From Callaeas wilsoni (taxonomy: Eukaryota; Chordata; Aves; Passeriformes; Callaeidae), in assembly GCA_013398955.1 (NCBI GenBank), contig VWPU01009428.1, positions 1 to 64,000 of the forward strand: 64,000 bases of DNA, given 5' to 3'. Of the stretch, positions 24,601 to 35,964 are shown in pieces. Under the pieces are notes generated by a model, which did not search any database, had not been told where the DNA came from, and saw nothing but the letters and a program-made list of their open reading frames with translations. Each line of letters starts with the position of its first letter. The first letter of the stretch is position 1. The position numbers and the translations under genes are program-made.

Positions 24601-26039
24601 GCTATGACCATCTGAAGCAAAACCAAAGGAAGAGATTAATCATCTTCCTGACTTATTTTTTACAGGTGAAAACAATGTAATCAACGAGAACAGACATTAT
24701 TCCTGTCTCATCACAACACACACAAGATTTCAATTAACAAAGTCCACAGATAAAGTAGAAAGGAACTTGCTCTCACATTTCTCCTTTTCTCATTCCCCCT
24801 TCACAGTTCTTCTCAGATGATGGGAACATTCGCCCAAGTACTGACTTTCTCTAACTTGAAGCACATTCAGTGTAAGAAATCTTAGACTGCTATTCCTTCC
24901 TCTTCAAGTAAGCAAGTTCTGAGCGTTAATGATGGAGGGCTCCATTAAAAGCTGCCCATACAAACATCAAGCAACGGCAGGACATGAGCATGTAACATAT
25001 TACCAGATGTTAAAGAACTACTTGCAAACGTTTTCCAGTTTAGCAAAGACAGAAAAGGAGTCACATCTAAGCTCATAAACTAAGTCTTCAGAGTGATCGA
25101 GAAATTCAAGCTCACATTACCACTTTATCCAATCACTCCATTAGTCCAGCAGCTACATAGCCATACACATTCCACATGAGACTCACAGCACTAGCACAGT
25201 GTGCAATCACTTCAGGCGTTTCACAGGTTCAACATACTGCAGACCCATCTATAAAAAAAATATTTCATCAGTTAAACAAACACACAGTCAGGAACTACAC
25301 AGCAGAGGACCCAGCCTCAGGATATCCCTGCACATGTCAGCAGGCACACAGGAAGAGCCACTGTATCCAGCACTGCCACGGAGCACATGGTCCCAGCTCA
25401 CATGCAGGAACTTATCTTGCACATGCAACAGGGCATGCCAGGTACTGCTTCTGACCTGCCAGCAGACATAAAGCATCGGGTTACACTTGGACAACAGTCA
25501 CCCATCCTAGACTTTTCCCCTGCCTTTGCACCAAAGCTTCCACACTGGAGATGATGACAGCAGATCTGTGAATAATTTCCAAAACCGTGAACTGAATCGG
25601 GCAGCACATTTAGCTGAAATAGCCCCAGTTTTGCCCGCCTGAACCTGCTGATCTGAAAACTGCAACATCTGAGGAGCATACTGAATGCTCCTAATCCCAA
25701 AACCACGGATGGTATTAACAGGATTTAAACTCTTCTATTCCAGGGTGCAGCTTGACAGCATAACTGGGGAAAATGCAATGAGCAACTGCTTCCAGAAAAT
25801 GCTGCCTCAGTCACCTCCACCCCAGCATGCCCTCCTGTACCAAATGCTTATACCTGCCTGTCTGCAGCCCAGGCCACGCCAGAGAATCGGTATGCAAGCT
25901 CTTTAACAAAGATACCACCACTAACACCCCCACGGATCACAAAAATGCTATTATCACCAAACACTAGCCTGGAGGTGGAAGCGATATCTCCTTTTGGGGG
26001 CTGAAAATCCATCAAATGGCCACAGTGACCCTTTGCCTA
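21690..26039. other. DIP2A intron 1 stretch without recognised genes
   Basis: Only a short CR1 tail (23224-23290) and a tiny CCAA repeat near 24000-24015 were recognised. The open frames here look random. Confidence 0.5.
23224..23290 (-). mobile_element. CR1 tail fragment, reverse orientation
   Basis: TCATAAAATCATTAAGGTTG followed by GAAAAGACCTCCAAGATCA is the reversed CR1 3' terminus. Only about 65 bases remain. Confidence 0.85.
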
Positions 26040-26505
26040 GCACTGCATATTGTCATCTCTGGGCTCATTAATGCACAGGGCTGGAGCCCCCCTGCTCTGC
26101 AGACAGGCAAGAACAGCTGGGGCTGTTCAGCCTGGAGAAGACTCGACTCTAAGGAGACCTTAGAGCCCCTTCCAGTGCTTGAAAGGGCTACGAAACCTGG
26201 AGGGACTTTGGACAAGGGCGTGGAGTGAGAAGACAGGGGAGAATGGCTTCCTACTGACAGAGAGCAGGGTTAGACAGGATACTGGGAAGAAAGTCTTCCC
26301 TGTGAAGGTGGTGAGGCCCTGGCACAGGTTACCCAGAGAAGCTGTGGCTGCCCCTGGATCCCTGGAAGTGCTCAAGGCCAAGCTGGATGGGACTTGGAAC
26401 AACCAGGTCTAGTGAAGGTGTCCCTGTCCACAGCAGGAGGATGGAACTGGATGAGTTTTAACACTCCAACCCAAACCATTCTATGATTCTGTGGTTCTAT
26501 AAAAA
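26040..26505 (+). mobile_element. CR1 LINE 3' end, 460 bp
   Basis: A long plus-strand CR1 tail with the landmarks GGCTGTTCAGCCTGGAGAAG, AGGCCCTGGCACAGGTTACC, CTGTGGCTGCCCCTGGATCC, ACAGCAGGAGGATGGAACT and the ATTCTATGATTCTGTGGTTC end. It is 5' truncated and ends about 180 bases from the CpG island. Confidence 0.97.
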
Positions 26506-26689
26506 TGAAGCGAGCATGATCATATTCCTGCCTGTATATACAGTAAAGCACAAAAAAGTTGGAAATTAACGACAAATACAGAAGGAGAAGTTTAAGGTTT
26601 TAGCTACAGTTAGGAACAGATAATAAAACTAAAATAAAATCGTCTTTCCAGAGTATCCAGCTGCACACTAACTGGCCATTTGGAAGCGC

Positions 26690-27480
26690 TCCTGAGGGGC
26701 CTCTACCACCACCTCCCGGCGCCGGCCGCAGGGGCCGCCCCGAGCGGTCGGTGCAGCCGCGGGGATGGCGGGGGACGGCGCAGGCCCGCCCAAGCCCGGC
26801 GCCGCCGCCCGCTCCCGGCTCCTGGCCGAGGGCTCCGGCAGGAGCGGAGCTCGGACCTGCCGGGAGCTGCGCTGGGGGGCGAAGACGCCGCCGCCCCCAG
26901 ACGCCTCGACGGCACCGCGCTCGGGCCGCCCGCGGCAGCTACCCGCGGCCTTCTTGCCGCACCACCGGCCATGCCCGCTCCTACAGCCCGCTCGCGCCCC
27001 AAGCCCAGCCCCACTCACCTTCCGACAGCTCCAGCTCAAGCTCGGCCAGGCTCTCGCGCACCTCGGGCGGCAGCGGCACGGCCTCCAACGCGCAGCCCCC
27101 GCGCTCCGCCGCCATGGCGCGGGTGGGCGAGCAGCGACCGGGCCCAGCGGAGCCACCGCCCAGCGCTGCCGCAGGAGGGGCCGTTGGGCGGGCCGGAGGC
27201 GGGCAGTGGCGGTCCCGGGCCGGGAGGCTGGGAAGGAGGGAGGAGGTGGCGCCGGCCCTGCCGCCTCGCGCAGCCGCTACCGCAGCCCGGGACGCGCGGA
27301 CCGCGCCAGGGGCAGGACGGAGCCGTGCCGGTGGGGAGGGGCCACGGCACGGCCCGCCCGCTCCTGTATCCAGCAGCTGCCCTTCTCATGCCCCCCTCCC
27401 TTTTCCCACCATTCTCGTTGCGTCCGCACCTGCTGTGCTGAGGCCCCTTTCCTGAAAAGAGCGAAACCGCCCTTTCCCAT
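26690..27480 (-). promoter_or_regulatory. DIP2A: CpG-island promoter and 5' UTR of DIP2A
   Basis: About 800 bases of very GC-rich, CpG-dense sequence, in sharp contrast with the AT-rich surroundings. It contains GGGCGGG-type GC boxes around 27180-27210 and no TATA box that I can see. It spans the DIP2A start codon (27113-27115), as is usual for a housekeeping-type promoter. Transcription start is probably in 27130-27350 on the minus strand. Confidence 0.9.
27019..27115 (-). CDS. DIP2A: DIP2A coding exon 1
   Basis: The ATG at 27113-27115 is in good context (GCGCCATGG) inside a CpG island. It reads MAAERGGCALEAVPLPPEVR ESLAELELELSE, then a phase-1 GTGAGT donor. Human DIP2A starts MADRGCPLEAAPLPAEVRES LAELELELSEG, as I recall. 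The segment begins the DMAP1-binding domain. DIP2A is a large protein with two AMP-binding (adenylate-forming) modules, implicated in acetyl-CoA metabolism and in follistatin-like 1 signalling. The remaining exons lie beyond the left edge. Its place downstream of PCNT in the same orientation matches human 21q22.3. Confidence 0.96.
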
Positions 27481-30189
27481 CCCACTTCTTCCTCACAATG
27501 GAAAATAGGAACTGTGACCAAGCCTGAGCCCACGGGGCCCACCCAGCCCCGGTGTCCCAGGATAGGGCGTGGACGTTTTCACGGCACAGAATTCGACTGT
27601 GAGAGCCTGGATGTAAAGTGGTGCCTGGGCCTGCATAATAGGAAAAAATAAAAAAATTAGTAAGAATGTCTTTTCTAAAGCAAACCATCTCTCAAAGGGC
27701 ACTAGAGAGCAGCAGGAAGCGTTTGGTTTGGAGGCTGTGTTGAGGCAGTAGCTTTTCCCTGTTCAACTATAGGTTCCAGGGTGAGTGTGCGGCAGGGCAC
27801 CACAGCCTGATGTTCTGGCACTCCTGCAGCCTCCCAGAGGCTCGGGCAAAGGCAAATCCAGGACCTTGCCAGTGGTCCTGACCACCCAAACTGCTCTGCC
27901 ACTAACAACTTCCTTAGAACTAGAAAACAGGGAAACCGGGGGAGTCGTTTTCTGCTTCTGTCCAAAACACCTCTCCTGTTTGGGATGACTTGAGTTCATA
28001 CTGGGGCTTCTGATTACTCACATTACTGAGGTCAACACATCACAGGAGAGTGTGTCCCATGTGGCTGCCCTTCCGAGGGCACAGACACACCACATCAGCA
28101 CTAGGAAAACCACACTGCTTAAGATGTCATCCCTTACACTGGGCAGAAACATTTCTGCTTCCACTGCCCTTTAGAAAGCTGGCTGTGGTTATCAGGGAGC
28201 TGATGGGAACGCAGCCACAGGAGACACGTTACCTGTAGCACAGATCCTACCGGGTTGGATTCCTTCTCTGTAGATTTTTTTTCTGAATAGGAAGCTGCAG
28301 CATCTGCCCCTTACCCTGATAACCTGCCTGTGTCCGCCCAAGGAGACTCTTGGAGGGGCATGTAGGGAGGAGGTGAGGCAGGGAAGGACTGACTGCCACA
28401 GAACAGTTCCTCTGAATGCAAAGCCCTGACGAGGCTTGGAAAGAGCCCTGCATATTCTAGGACATAAAGCCCCTGTAGACTGATTTAAAAATGTGCCAAT
28501 GCAAAGCCAAATTCCCTTGAAACAGAACTGATCCCTATGATGTGCCAACAGTCCTTTAAAAGGTAGTTTTAAATTGTCCACCTAGAAATGCCAGATTTTA
28601 AAACTAGGCATTAATTTGGATTTGCATTGTCAGTACTGACTGCCCAACTCTGAGCACAGGCCCTCAGGACTCACAGCCCTCCTGCTTGCACTCAACATTG
28701 AACATCCAGCTGTGTGTTGCTAGTACAGATTGGATTTAGTGCCAGTTCTGAACTCTGCTCTAGACATGCATTGCTCCCAAAAGGGGATCAACTTGTGCTA
28801 TGCTAAGCAAAAAGGGCACCAACACCATTCAGTGTGTGCAGTCTGACAATGCTGCATTGAGTGTTAGGACTCTTAAATCTGATTTTTAAAAGAAATCTGA
28901 TGCACTCACTGAGCCAGCTTAAACTTGGTTTAAATTGGTTTGGAACTCTGGACATGTTAAGTTACTTTTGCCAAGCTTTTACACCAAATCAGGTCTTGTT
29001 TGTTCACAGCTCTCTTAAATTTATGCCAAATGAGTTCAAGGGTTCTCCTGTAGCTGTCAGAGGGTAATAAATCTGTACATGTGCCAAGACCTATCTCTAC
29101 CACATTTTTTTTCCAGAGAACCAAATGGTGATCTACCTGACAGATAAATATGAGTTCACCAAGTCAAAAGCATTTAAATAAGTAATAAAACAATCTCAGA
29201 TGAATGCCAATATGTAATTCTCAATACCCAGTAGAGAAAAATATTTTAATAGGCTGCAGCAGAACAGTTTGCCTCCAGAAGAGATTTTTCTCATGCTCCA
29301 AAGTTAAATACCACATCTGCTTCAAAGGTAGAGATTTCACGTTTCCAGAGGTTTAAAATATTTTGGTATTATAATTCTTCCTATGCCTTTTCTAAAGAAA
29401 TATAGAAATATCACAGAAAAGTCTTATTCGGCATGATACTTGAATCTCTCTCATTTTTGCACTGAGACATTGTGACTGGAAACCGGTGTACCACCAGAGC
29501 ACCTCTTTGCTCTTCTCAGACCAGCAACTTCATACACATTTGAAACTGCCCCCTCAAAGGTAACTACAGCACAAGATACCAGACAGAGGCAGGATCACTT
29601 ACATTAGGTGTAGACAGAGTTCACAGGTTTCCTTTGGTACGTTTTGCCAAAAATGCATAGAGTTAAACAAAATTATGGGCTTTTTGAACTAGAAAAATGA
29701 AGCTAAAAGTGTCCAGAATAAATAAGACAGACTGAGAGAGGACTTATGTACTAAAAAACCAGAAAAGCAAACCCTAAATTCACAGAAGGCTACAGGTACC
29801 TCTCATATTTTTGAGAGTATTTGAGCTATTCCTGTGGAGACAGAGTTTACTCCCGCAATTCCTTTAATTGGAATGATGCTACAGAAATATTAAAACCCAA
29901 ACAATTTTAGGAACAGCAAAATAAATAGGTATGGTGGAAACAAACAACCACACAATGTAAGAATTCACTAATAAAATGCCATTTTAATAACTTTTTTTAC
30001 AAGGAATGCACCTATACACTATAGAAAAATAAATACCACAGAGACTTTTTGCAGCTTACAATACAGTGATGCAGGCACACGTCAGCTATTGACTTAATTT
30101 CATGTGAGAGTGTAAAACATTGTTCTTAGTGAAAAGTAAGTCCCTCTTAAAGTACTAAAATATAATAAAAAGAGTCATATAAAAATCTG
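27481..30189. other. Spacer between PCNT 3' end and DIP2A promoter
   Basis: About 2.7 kb without a gene I can support. Open frames here (for example 27702-27965 and 28192-28581, minus) have no family resemblance or splice context. No transposable element was recognised. Confidence 0.6.
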
Positions 30190-30206
30190 CTGTAAAAGCA
30201 CTGCCC

Positions 30207-30212
30207 TTTATT
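30207..30212 (-). terminator. PCNT: PCNT poly(A) signal AATAAA
   Basis: A minus-strand AATAAA lies downstream of the last coding exon. Cleavage would be expected near 30190. Other weaker signals lie further left, so a longer 3' UTR is possible. Confidence 0.6.
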
Positions 30213-30302
30213 CAGTTGCATGGGAGAGTGCAAGTGCCTCTTGAGTGAGGACCAATTCAGAGGAAGCAGGAACTTGCAGGACAGATTTCATAAGCATTTT
30301 CG

Positions 30303-30346
30303 TCATTTTTTCAGGTTTCTCTGATGAGGTGAGCCTAGCATTTGCC
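30303..30346 (-). CDS. PCNT: PCNT last coding exon (probable)
   Basis: After an AATTTAG acceptor, phase 1 continuity gives GQMLGSPHQRNLKK and a TGA at 30303-30305. The human tail after the same splice point is also 14 residues, as I recall, though the residues differ. A different frame from the same acceptor stays open for about 45 codons (TSSEKPEKMTKMLMK included) and looks at least as protein-like, so the exact C-terminus is uncertain. A poly(A) signal follows 91 bases after the TGA. Confidence 0.55.
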
Positions 30347-31678
30347 CTAAATTAAAAAAAAACAGATCGATATTATAAAACTGCTTGTGTTATGAAGCAA
30401 CAGTGTACAATTAGCAGCATGTTATTTCCTCAAAGAACTTCATATGGGCTACACTGAAAGCACTTCCAATTTTCATGAGCCACCTAGGAGCAATCCCAAA
30501 CAGGATTTGAAAGCCTAAACATCTGCCAAAGCAAACCTTCATACCCTGGGACTAGTGCTCCATCACAGGCCTGCTCTACCCCCAGTGACAGCTCACTTCT
30601 GTCTGTGGCGATTCTGTTGCTGGGCAAGGTCTTGCCACTGAGTAGATTTCATTAGGAACTGAAAAATCCTAAAGTTCATTAGGAACTGCAAAATCATTTG
30701 GCTGACAGGACTGTTCTAAAGATTGCAGCATCATTCTGTAATGCCTGGACATTTCTGTCATTTCCATGTTACCAGGACAATAATTATATGCACTTTTCAC
30801 AGAAGTGCTGTTCATGGTGTCCCAGCTATGGAGTACTTATTCCACACGTGGGATGAAGCAAAATGTGTTACTTACATAAAGGCTGACAGGTTTCAAGTCT
30901 AAAATCTGTTTACCTATCTGTACCAGCCATACAGCTGCAGTATTTGGGGAAAAAAAACAAACCAAATAAACCCACAAAGTCATGGTAATAAAGTTTCTAG
31001 GTAAAGTCCTGCTGAGAACAAAGTCAAAGTTCCCAAACTCTTCAGGATTTCAGGATGATGTGATGACAGTTTGTGAGTTCCTCCTTAGGACAAGATATTT
31101 CTCTGCTATAACCAACATTTAACTAAGTAAATTTGGTCTAGAAATTAGGTGGAACTGTTTTAAATAGCAAAGCTAAGTGCCCCTACAATCCTTTGTGTGC
31201 TCTTTGATAAATCTTAGCAGTAGATGACTGTATTTACCAGCCTCCAAACCTTTTTTAAAAACCTGTTATGAACATAAGGAAGCGATAAATAAGGGAAGCA
31301 TTACAGTTTGTGCTGCAGAGAAAGGCCTGCTCAGCTATTACAACAGCTCTGTTTGACTTTCAAGCAAATTAACTCTATACACAGCTTCATTTAAATTGCA
31401 ACACTTGCTTGTTTAGACTTCAGAACAGGAGAGGGGCAGAAATCACATGAAATTATTCAACCTTATCTCTTTCACTATGAACTTAAGAGAAATGCCATAC
31501 TTGGACTAGTTTTAAATACGATGCAGAAAGGTTTCCTTTCAGAGACTTAGTTGTTACCCCCCAATAATGATAGTTATTCCTTAAAATGATGCTCTTTATT
31601 GGCAATGTGTACAAAGAACCTTGCAAAAAAGCAGCCCAGACTTGCAGGAGCTGTGAGGGGTAAGAAGGTGGTTCTTAC

Positions 31679-31806
31679 CTGGCTGCACCCCTCGCAGCCT
31701 TTGCTGGATCACCTCCAAGCGATGGATATATTCTGTGAGTGACTGTTCAGGATCCTGAGGCGGCACAATGGACTTTTCTGGAGCTGAATTTGGGAATGGA
31801 TGCAAT
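31679..31806 (-). CDS. PCNT: PCNT coding exon (SLTEYIHRLEVIQQRL)
   Basis: Exon of 128 bases, in phase 2, out phase 1, acceptor TTTAAG, donor GTAAGA. It encodes PPQDPEQSLTEYIHRLEVIQ QRLRGVQP, almost the same as human SQDPEHSLTEYIHHLEVIQ QRLGGVLP. This C-terminal helix is diagnostic for PCNT. The frame stays open past the donor to 31596, so reading it as a last exon is possible but less likely. Confidence 0.97.
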
Positions 31807-32322
31807 CTTAAAAAGAAAACAAATTATTTTCTCCTTCTCATGCACTTCTCTCAAATATATCCAGAAGTTACATTCATAGAGGCAGGAATTCTGGGCAAAG
31901 AAAACTGGAACCACTATGACCCCTTCCATCTGTATAGCTGTTCCTGGAAACAAGAGCAGCAATGGGGATCGTTTTGCCTACCTTGGCTCTACATCAGACC
32001 TGAGCCACCACTAATCCAGTCACACTGAGCACCAGTCAGGGCTGCTGTTATTAATATCCTGTTCCATATCATACAGGTGACTTTTTTTAGCAGGGCTGTC
32101 AGAAACACACGTGCCATGACAGAGGAATAGGGTGGGATAGAATTAAGTCTTTTGGAAGTGCTTGCAGGTCTCAGACTCTCCAAAACGTTTTGCTAAATTC
32201 CATGCAAAACAGAGAACTACCTGGCTGTTTGTGACAAGCACAGTCTCTCTCCTCAAACCACTCAGCAACATTAAAAAAAACCCTACAATAATTTGAAGCA
32301 TTTCCTGTCTTTGCAGACTGAC

Positions 32323-32485
32323 CTGTTGTGTGAGCAGGAGGAGGATCGTGGGGAGAGGCTCATGAATCTTGCAGCACAGCTGGTTCTGTGGCACAGCCGT
32401 GTGTCCCTGTCCTGGGTAGGGGGAGAGGTGATGGGAACAGCTGGGGGCTGCTGCTCTTTCCGGACTTCTGTTCTAGCACCAGAGG
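32323..32485 (-). CDS. PCNT: PCNT coding exon (Pro/Arg/Ser-rich tail)
   Basis: Exon of 163 bases, in phase 1, out phase 2, acceptor CCACAG, donor GTCAGT. It encodes QQPPAVPITSPPTQDRDTRL and AARFMSLSPRSSSCSHNR, a low-complexity Pro/Arg/Ser tail. It takes the place of the human segment with QPQSPPRTRESPPTRD. Confidence 0.88.
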
Positions 32486-33179
32486 CTGTGGTAAATATGA
32501 AGGGTTAAAAAATATGCACTAGGAACAATTGAGAACAGGCTATCGCAAACACATCCAATAAACCCATGAAAATCACAGCAGACTATGATTACGTTTGGTT
32601 TTAAATGCAGGTAAATACACTTTCTACAGCTAACTGCTTTTTTGGTTTGCGTGGGGTTTTTTTGTTTTAACCATATTTAACAGAATTGTGATGCTATTTT
32701 GTAGTGAGATAGAAAGTTCAGCATTTGAGGATTCAAGTTTCTTATGAATCACACCACAGTGGGTTTATGTACAAAGTTGGTGCTTTCTTTTAATTTAAGT
32801 ATTTCCAGCAACTTTGAAACAGTGAAAATTACATAGAACAAGGTAATGAAAAATACACTGTTTAATGTGAATTTTGTTTAGCATTGAGAAGGCACAAGTA
32901 ATGGAATTTTACATTAAGGGCAACAGTTCCCTAGTATTGGGTGCTGCATTAAGATGTTTGTGGGAATTCTTACAAAGGCACTCATCGGTAACTCAAGTGT
33001 TCCTCAAGTAACTCAAATCCTTATTGACCTGCATCAGACCATCTATCCATCTACTCTACAGAGAGATAGTGGTGAAATAAAAGGTTTTCCCACTTTGGTT
33101 TTGTTTTTAAATGAAACACATCACTGAAGAGAAATTACGAAGAAAACAATGTACTTGTCCAAACACGCACCTATGTTAC

Positions 33180-33259
33180 CTCCTATACTGTGAGAAATGC
33201 TTTCACCCTCTGTGCTCTTCCTGCCCACTTTGTTCCACTTCTTCACCAAAAACTTTAAC
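33180..33259 (-). CDS. PCNT: PCNT exon: end of PACT, calmodulin-binding type helix
   Basis: Exon of 80 bases, in phase 2, out phase 1, acceptor CCAAG, donor GTAACA. It reads RLKFLVKKWNKVGRKSTEGE and matches human RLRFLVKKWQEVDRKGA. The basic amphipathic helix with Trp is the region in which pericentrin binds calmodulin in the family. Confidence 0.96.
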
Positions 33260-33943
33260 CTTGGTAAGAAAACAAATTTGTACACGCATTAAAAATAAGC
33301 AGAAACACATTAAATTTTAATATTATTTGTTGGTATAGAACCTATTAAGCAACATAAGTAATAACTGTTGTGGGAATGATAGCAGAATTCTTCAAATTCA
33401 GTTGTTGGAATCCTGGCTAATCCCATTTTACCCTGCAACTATCCTTGACCTGCTGAAAAGACTTGCTTATTTTGGCTCTGCTCCTAATCTCCAGAGAGCT
33501 CTTCCTACCTGAGAGGAGGAGTTGGGAGGTCCTGCAGCCTTTGCTGTTATTATGGTATTCATGTCAAAGACTCTGTCATCTCCTGACAGAAACTTGCTAG
33601 TAGTCATTTTTACTAGACAAGGAAATTGCTCAGAAATAACCACCTATTACATTTAAAACTCCTTTCTTCATTAAATGGGCTTAAAGCCATTGGGAGATGG
33701 CATGTACAGATGTACAGCTAGCAAAATCCATTTGATAGTGACAGAGCATGACAGAATCACATCCAATGAAACACACACTACTGGATTCCACAGAGAACCA
33801 TCCCTGACAGATCACATTCTGATATAAGGCAGACTATCCAGTGAGACCAAGGAGATAAGGGTCAGTCCCAAAGGACTTCAGTTTGTAACGCTGTGCACTG
33901 GTTCCCAAATATATTGCAGCTGGGTATCACTCAAGTAGCTTTT

Positions 33944-34180
33944 TCATAGAATTATGGAATGGTTCGGGCTGGAAGGCATCCTAAAGAAACCCACCTTGTT
34001 CCATCCTCCTGCCACTATCCCAGGTTGCTCCAAGCCCTGTTCAACCTGGCCTTGAACACTCTCAGGGAGGGGCAGCCACAGCTTCTCTGGGCAACCTGTG
34101 CCAGGGCCTTACCACTCTCACAGGGAAAAATTTCTTCCCAATATCCCATCTAAATCTACCCTCATTCATCTTAAAGACGT
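33944..34180 (-). mobile_element. CR1 LINE 3' tail, reverse orientation
   Basis: It starts with the reversed tail TCATAGAATTATGGAATGGT and continues with TTCCATCCTCCTGCCACTAT, CAACCTGGCCTTGAACACTC and GTGCCAGGGCCTTACCACTC. It lies in the PCNT intron just after the PACT exon and is 5' truncated. Confidence 0.95.
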
Positions 34181-34350
34181 TTTTCACAAATCTTTAGTAC
34201 AGATCAAACTCAGCTAACAAGTCATGCTCGAACCAGTACTGGAGATTGCTTCTGCTTAATATTAATGTAGGATAAGCCACAGGAACTATCAATTTTTTAA
34301 GTTTCCAAGAAAACATCACATATGAGAGACAAGGAGTGTTTTGGCTTTAC

Positions 34351-34586
34351 CTTGAGATGGCAATGACGGCTCTGACTGCACACCTGAACTTGGTGGAAGG
34401 CCGGGAGTGTGATCCAGGGAGCTGCAGGTCTGCAGAAGGATAGATTCCCATGCGGGCGATGAGAGAGAGAGTTGCTTGCTCACAGTCCTGAAACCCACCA
34501 AGCAGCAGCAAGAGGTATTTCTTCTGATAAACTAGAGCCTTTCTAAAGCTCTCTGCTCGAATGTACTTTCGATATAATCTCTGCAA
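34351..34586 (-). CDS. PCNT: PCNT PACT-domain exon
   Basis: Exon of 236 bases, in phase 0, out phase 2, acceptor TTCTTCAG, donor GTAAAG. It encodes the core of the PACT domain, which targets pericentrin to centrioles: LQRLYRKYIRAESFRKALVY, QKKYLLLLLGGFQDCEQATL, then TKFRCAVRAVIAIS. Human has RAESFRKALIYQKKYLLLLI GGFQDSEQETL and TRFRTAVRVVIAIL. The variants IARMG and IAISR look like AKAP9, while the next exon looks like PCNT. The acceptor's pyrimidine tract is a 12-base tandem repeat, listed separately. Confidence 0.98.
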
Positions 34587-34594
34587 CTGAAGAA

Positions 34595-34647
34595 AGGAGG
34601 AAGGGGAGGAGGAAGGGGAGGAGGAAGGGGAGGAGGAAGGGGAGGAG
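34595..34647. repeat. 12-bp minisatellite (AGGAGGAAGGGG unit) forming a splice-acceptor tract
   Basis: About 4.5 copies of a purine-only 12-base unit on the plus strand. On the transcript strand it reads CCTCCTCCCCTT repeated and runs up to the TTCTTCAG acceptor of the PACT exon. It therefore supplies the polypyrimidine tract. The array is also a homopurine/homopyrimidine mirror repeat. Confidence 0.95.
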
Positions 34648-35378
34648 AAAAAGATAAATTTTATAACAGTTACTGTTGCAAAAATCCAGCCACAAACAAG
34701 GTGTCTTCAGGTCAAATGTCTAGACTGAGGACACAAGGGCAGCCAAAACAATTCTGTACACTGCTAAAACTCACCCAAATTTGGAGTGTCAGACCTCTTT
34801 AAATCTCCTGAATGTTTTCAAGCAATACTGTCATACTCAAAACTCTAAAACAATTTAACTCTTTAATTAAGAAAATACATCTGCTTAAAAACAAAAATGA
34901 GCCAGAAAGCATGGTGGGAGAGATGCCTATCAGATTTGATTACAATCAAAGTGTCAGAAAAATAAAAAGTATTTAAGATTAGTCAGCAGGGATTAAAACT
35001 AATGAGTACTTTCTATTTTTATGCTTAAACAGGAAATCCAAGTCTCCCTCTCATTTAAGAGTGGAAAGAAATTCCAAAGCTCTAGATTACTTTTGATGCA
35101 AGTTCCTAACACTGAGAAAGTTCCAAAGGAACTTCTCTGATGAGGTACATATGGGGGAAGTTTCTAATTTGAAATAATATATCAAACTCTTCATCTAGAA
35201 AATCAACCTTTTAAAATAGCAACTGAAGATTACAGCAGTAAGCGGAAGATAAATGTCGTAATCTGACAGATCCCTTTTTTTCCCAGCAAACCAGGTTGTA
35301 GTGACACCTCCTGGCTATGGCACTGCTGGCTCTCCAAGCTCCAGACAGCGCCTTTGCTGGCTATCCCCATCATTTTAC

Positions 35379-35543
35379 CTTAGGACTGGAAGTTTCTGCC
35401 ACTGGTTTGTTTTCAATTTCAGCACTGGCTTTAGCCAGCTGGGATTCCACCTGTTTCAGTGCGTTCTGCAGCGTGTTCCTCTCTCGCTGCCAAGCCTCTC
35501 TTTCCAGCTCTTGAACAGGGTCAGCATCACCTGTAGATCTCAT
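35379..35543 (-). CDS. PCNT: PCNT coding exon preceding the PACT domain (AKAP9-like)
   Basis: Exon of 165 bases, 55 codons, phase 0/0, acceptor TTTTAG, donor GTAAAA. It encodes VQELEREAWQRERNTLQNAL then KQVESQLAKASAEIENKPVA. I do not recall an equivalent in human PCNT. The stretch closely resembles the segment before the PACT domain in AKAP9 (a Trp-Lys/Gln-Arg-Glu-Arg pattern followed by an ALKQVEAEL type helix). The bird gene may keep an ancestral exon. Confidence 0.93.
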
Positions 35544-35964
35544 CTAAAACAGAAATAAAAAGGAAGTGAGCCACGATGGGTTTTGCACATGACTTTTGCA
35601 CACCAAGCATCTCAAACCAAGTAATAACCCAATTTAATGACAAATTAAAATATAATAACAATGAGTCCAAAAACCAGCAATGGCATTCCAGTGTTAAACA
35701 GCACAATGGGAAACTGAAATGCATGAAAAGCCCTTCTTAAGAAGTAACAAATTTCATCAGGCTACTCCTCTGATCAGCCTTGTAGGAATCCTTTGGTAAC
35801 AGTCTCCCAAACCCTTTGAAATGGAAACAAATCACCTGACTTTCTTCTACATCCACAGGCAGCACAGAAATTGTGACTATGTCTGTGTACATGCAAAATC
35901 AAGTTGCACATATAACAAAAACAAGTTGTGAAAAATTCTGAAAAAATCACACATTCAATTCTGA

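Larger units (their letters stand above)
1..27018 (-). other. DIP2A: DIP2A intron 1 (partial, at least 27 kb)
   Basis: From the exon 1 donor to the left edge I find no second DIP2A exon: no minus-strand reading resembles the expected start DITQKGYEKKR. I read the whole stretch as intron 1. It is AT-rich and holds four LTRs, one retroviral pol remnant and five recognisable CR1 tails, each listed separately. Confidence 0.7.

Noticed and set aside
1..27018. Search for further DIP2A exons on the minus strand
   Set aside because: No reading resembling the known N-terminal continuation with an AG acceptor in the right phase was found.
26680..27508. Three overlapping plus-strand open frames of 234-253 codons
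   Set aside because: They are Ala/Pro/Arg/Gly-rich translations of a CpG island in every frame. The real gene there is DIP2A exon 1 on the minus strand.
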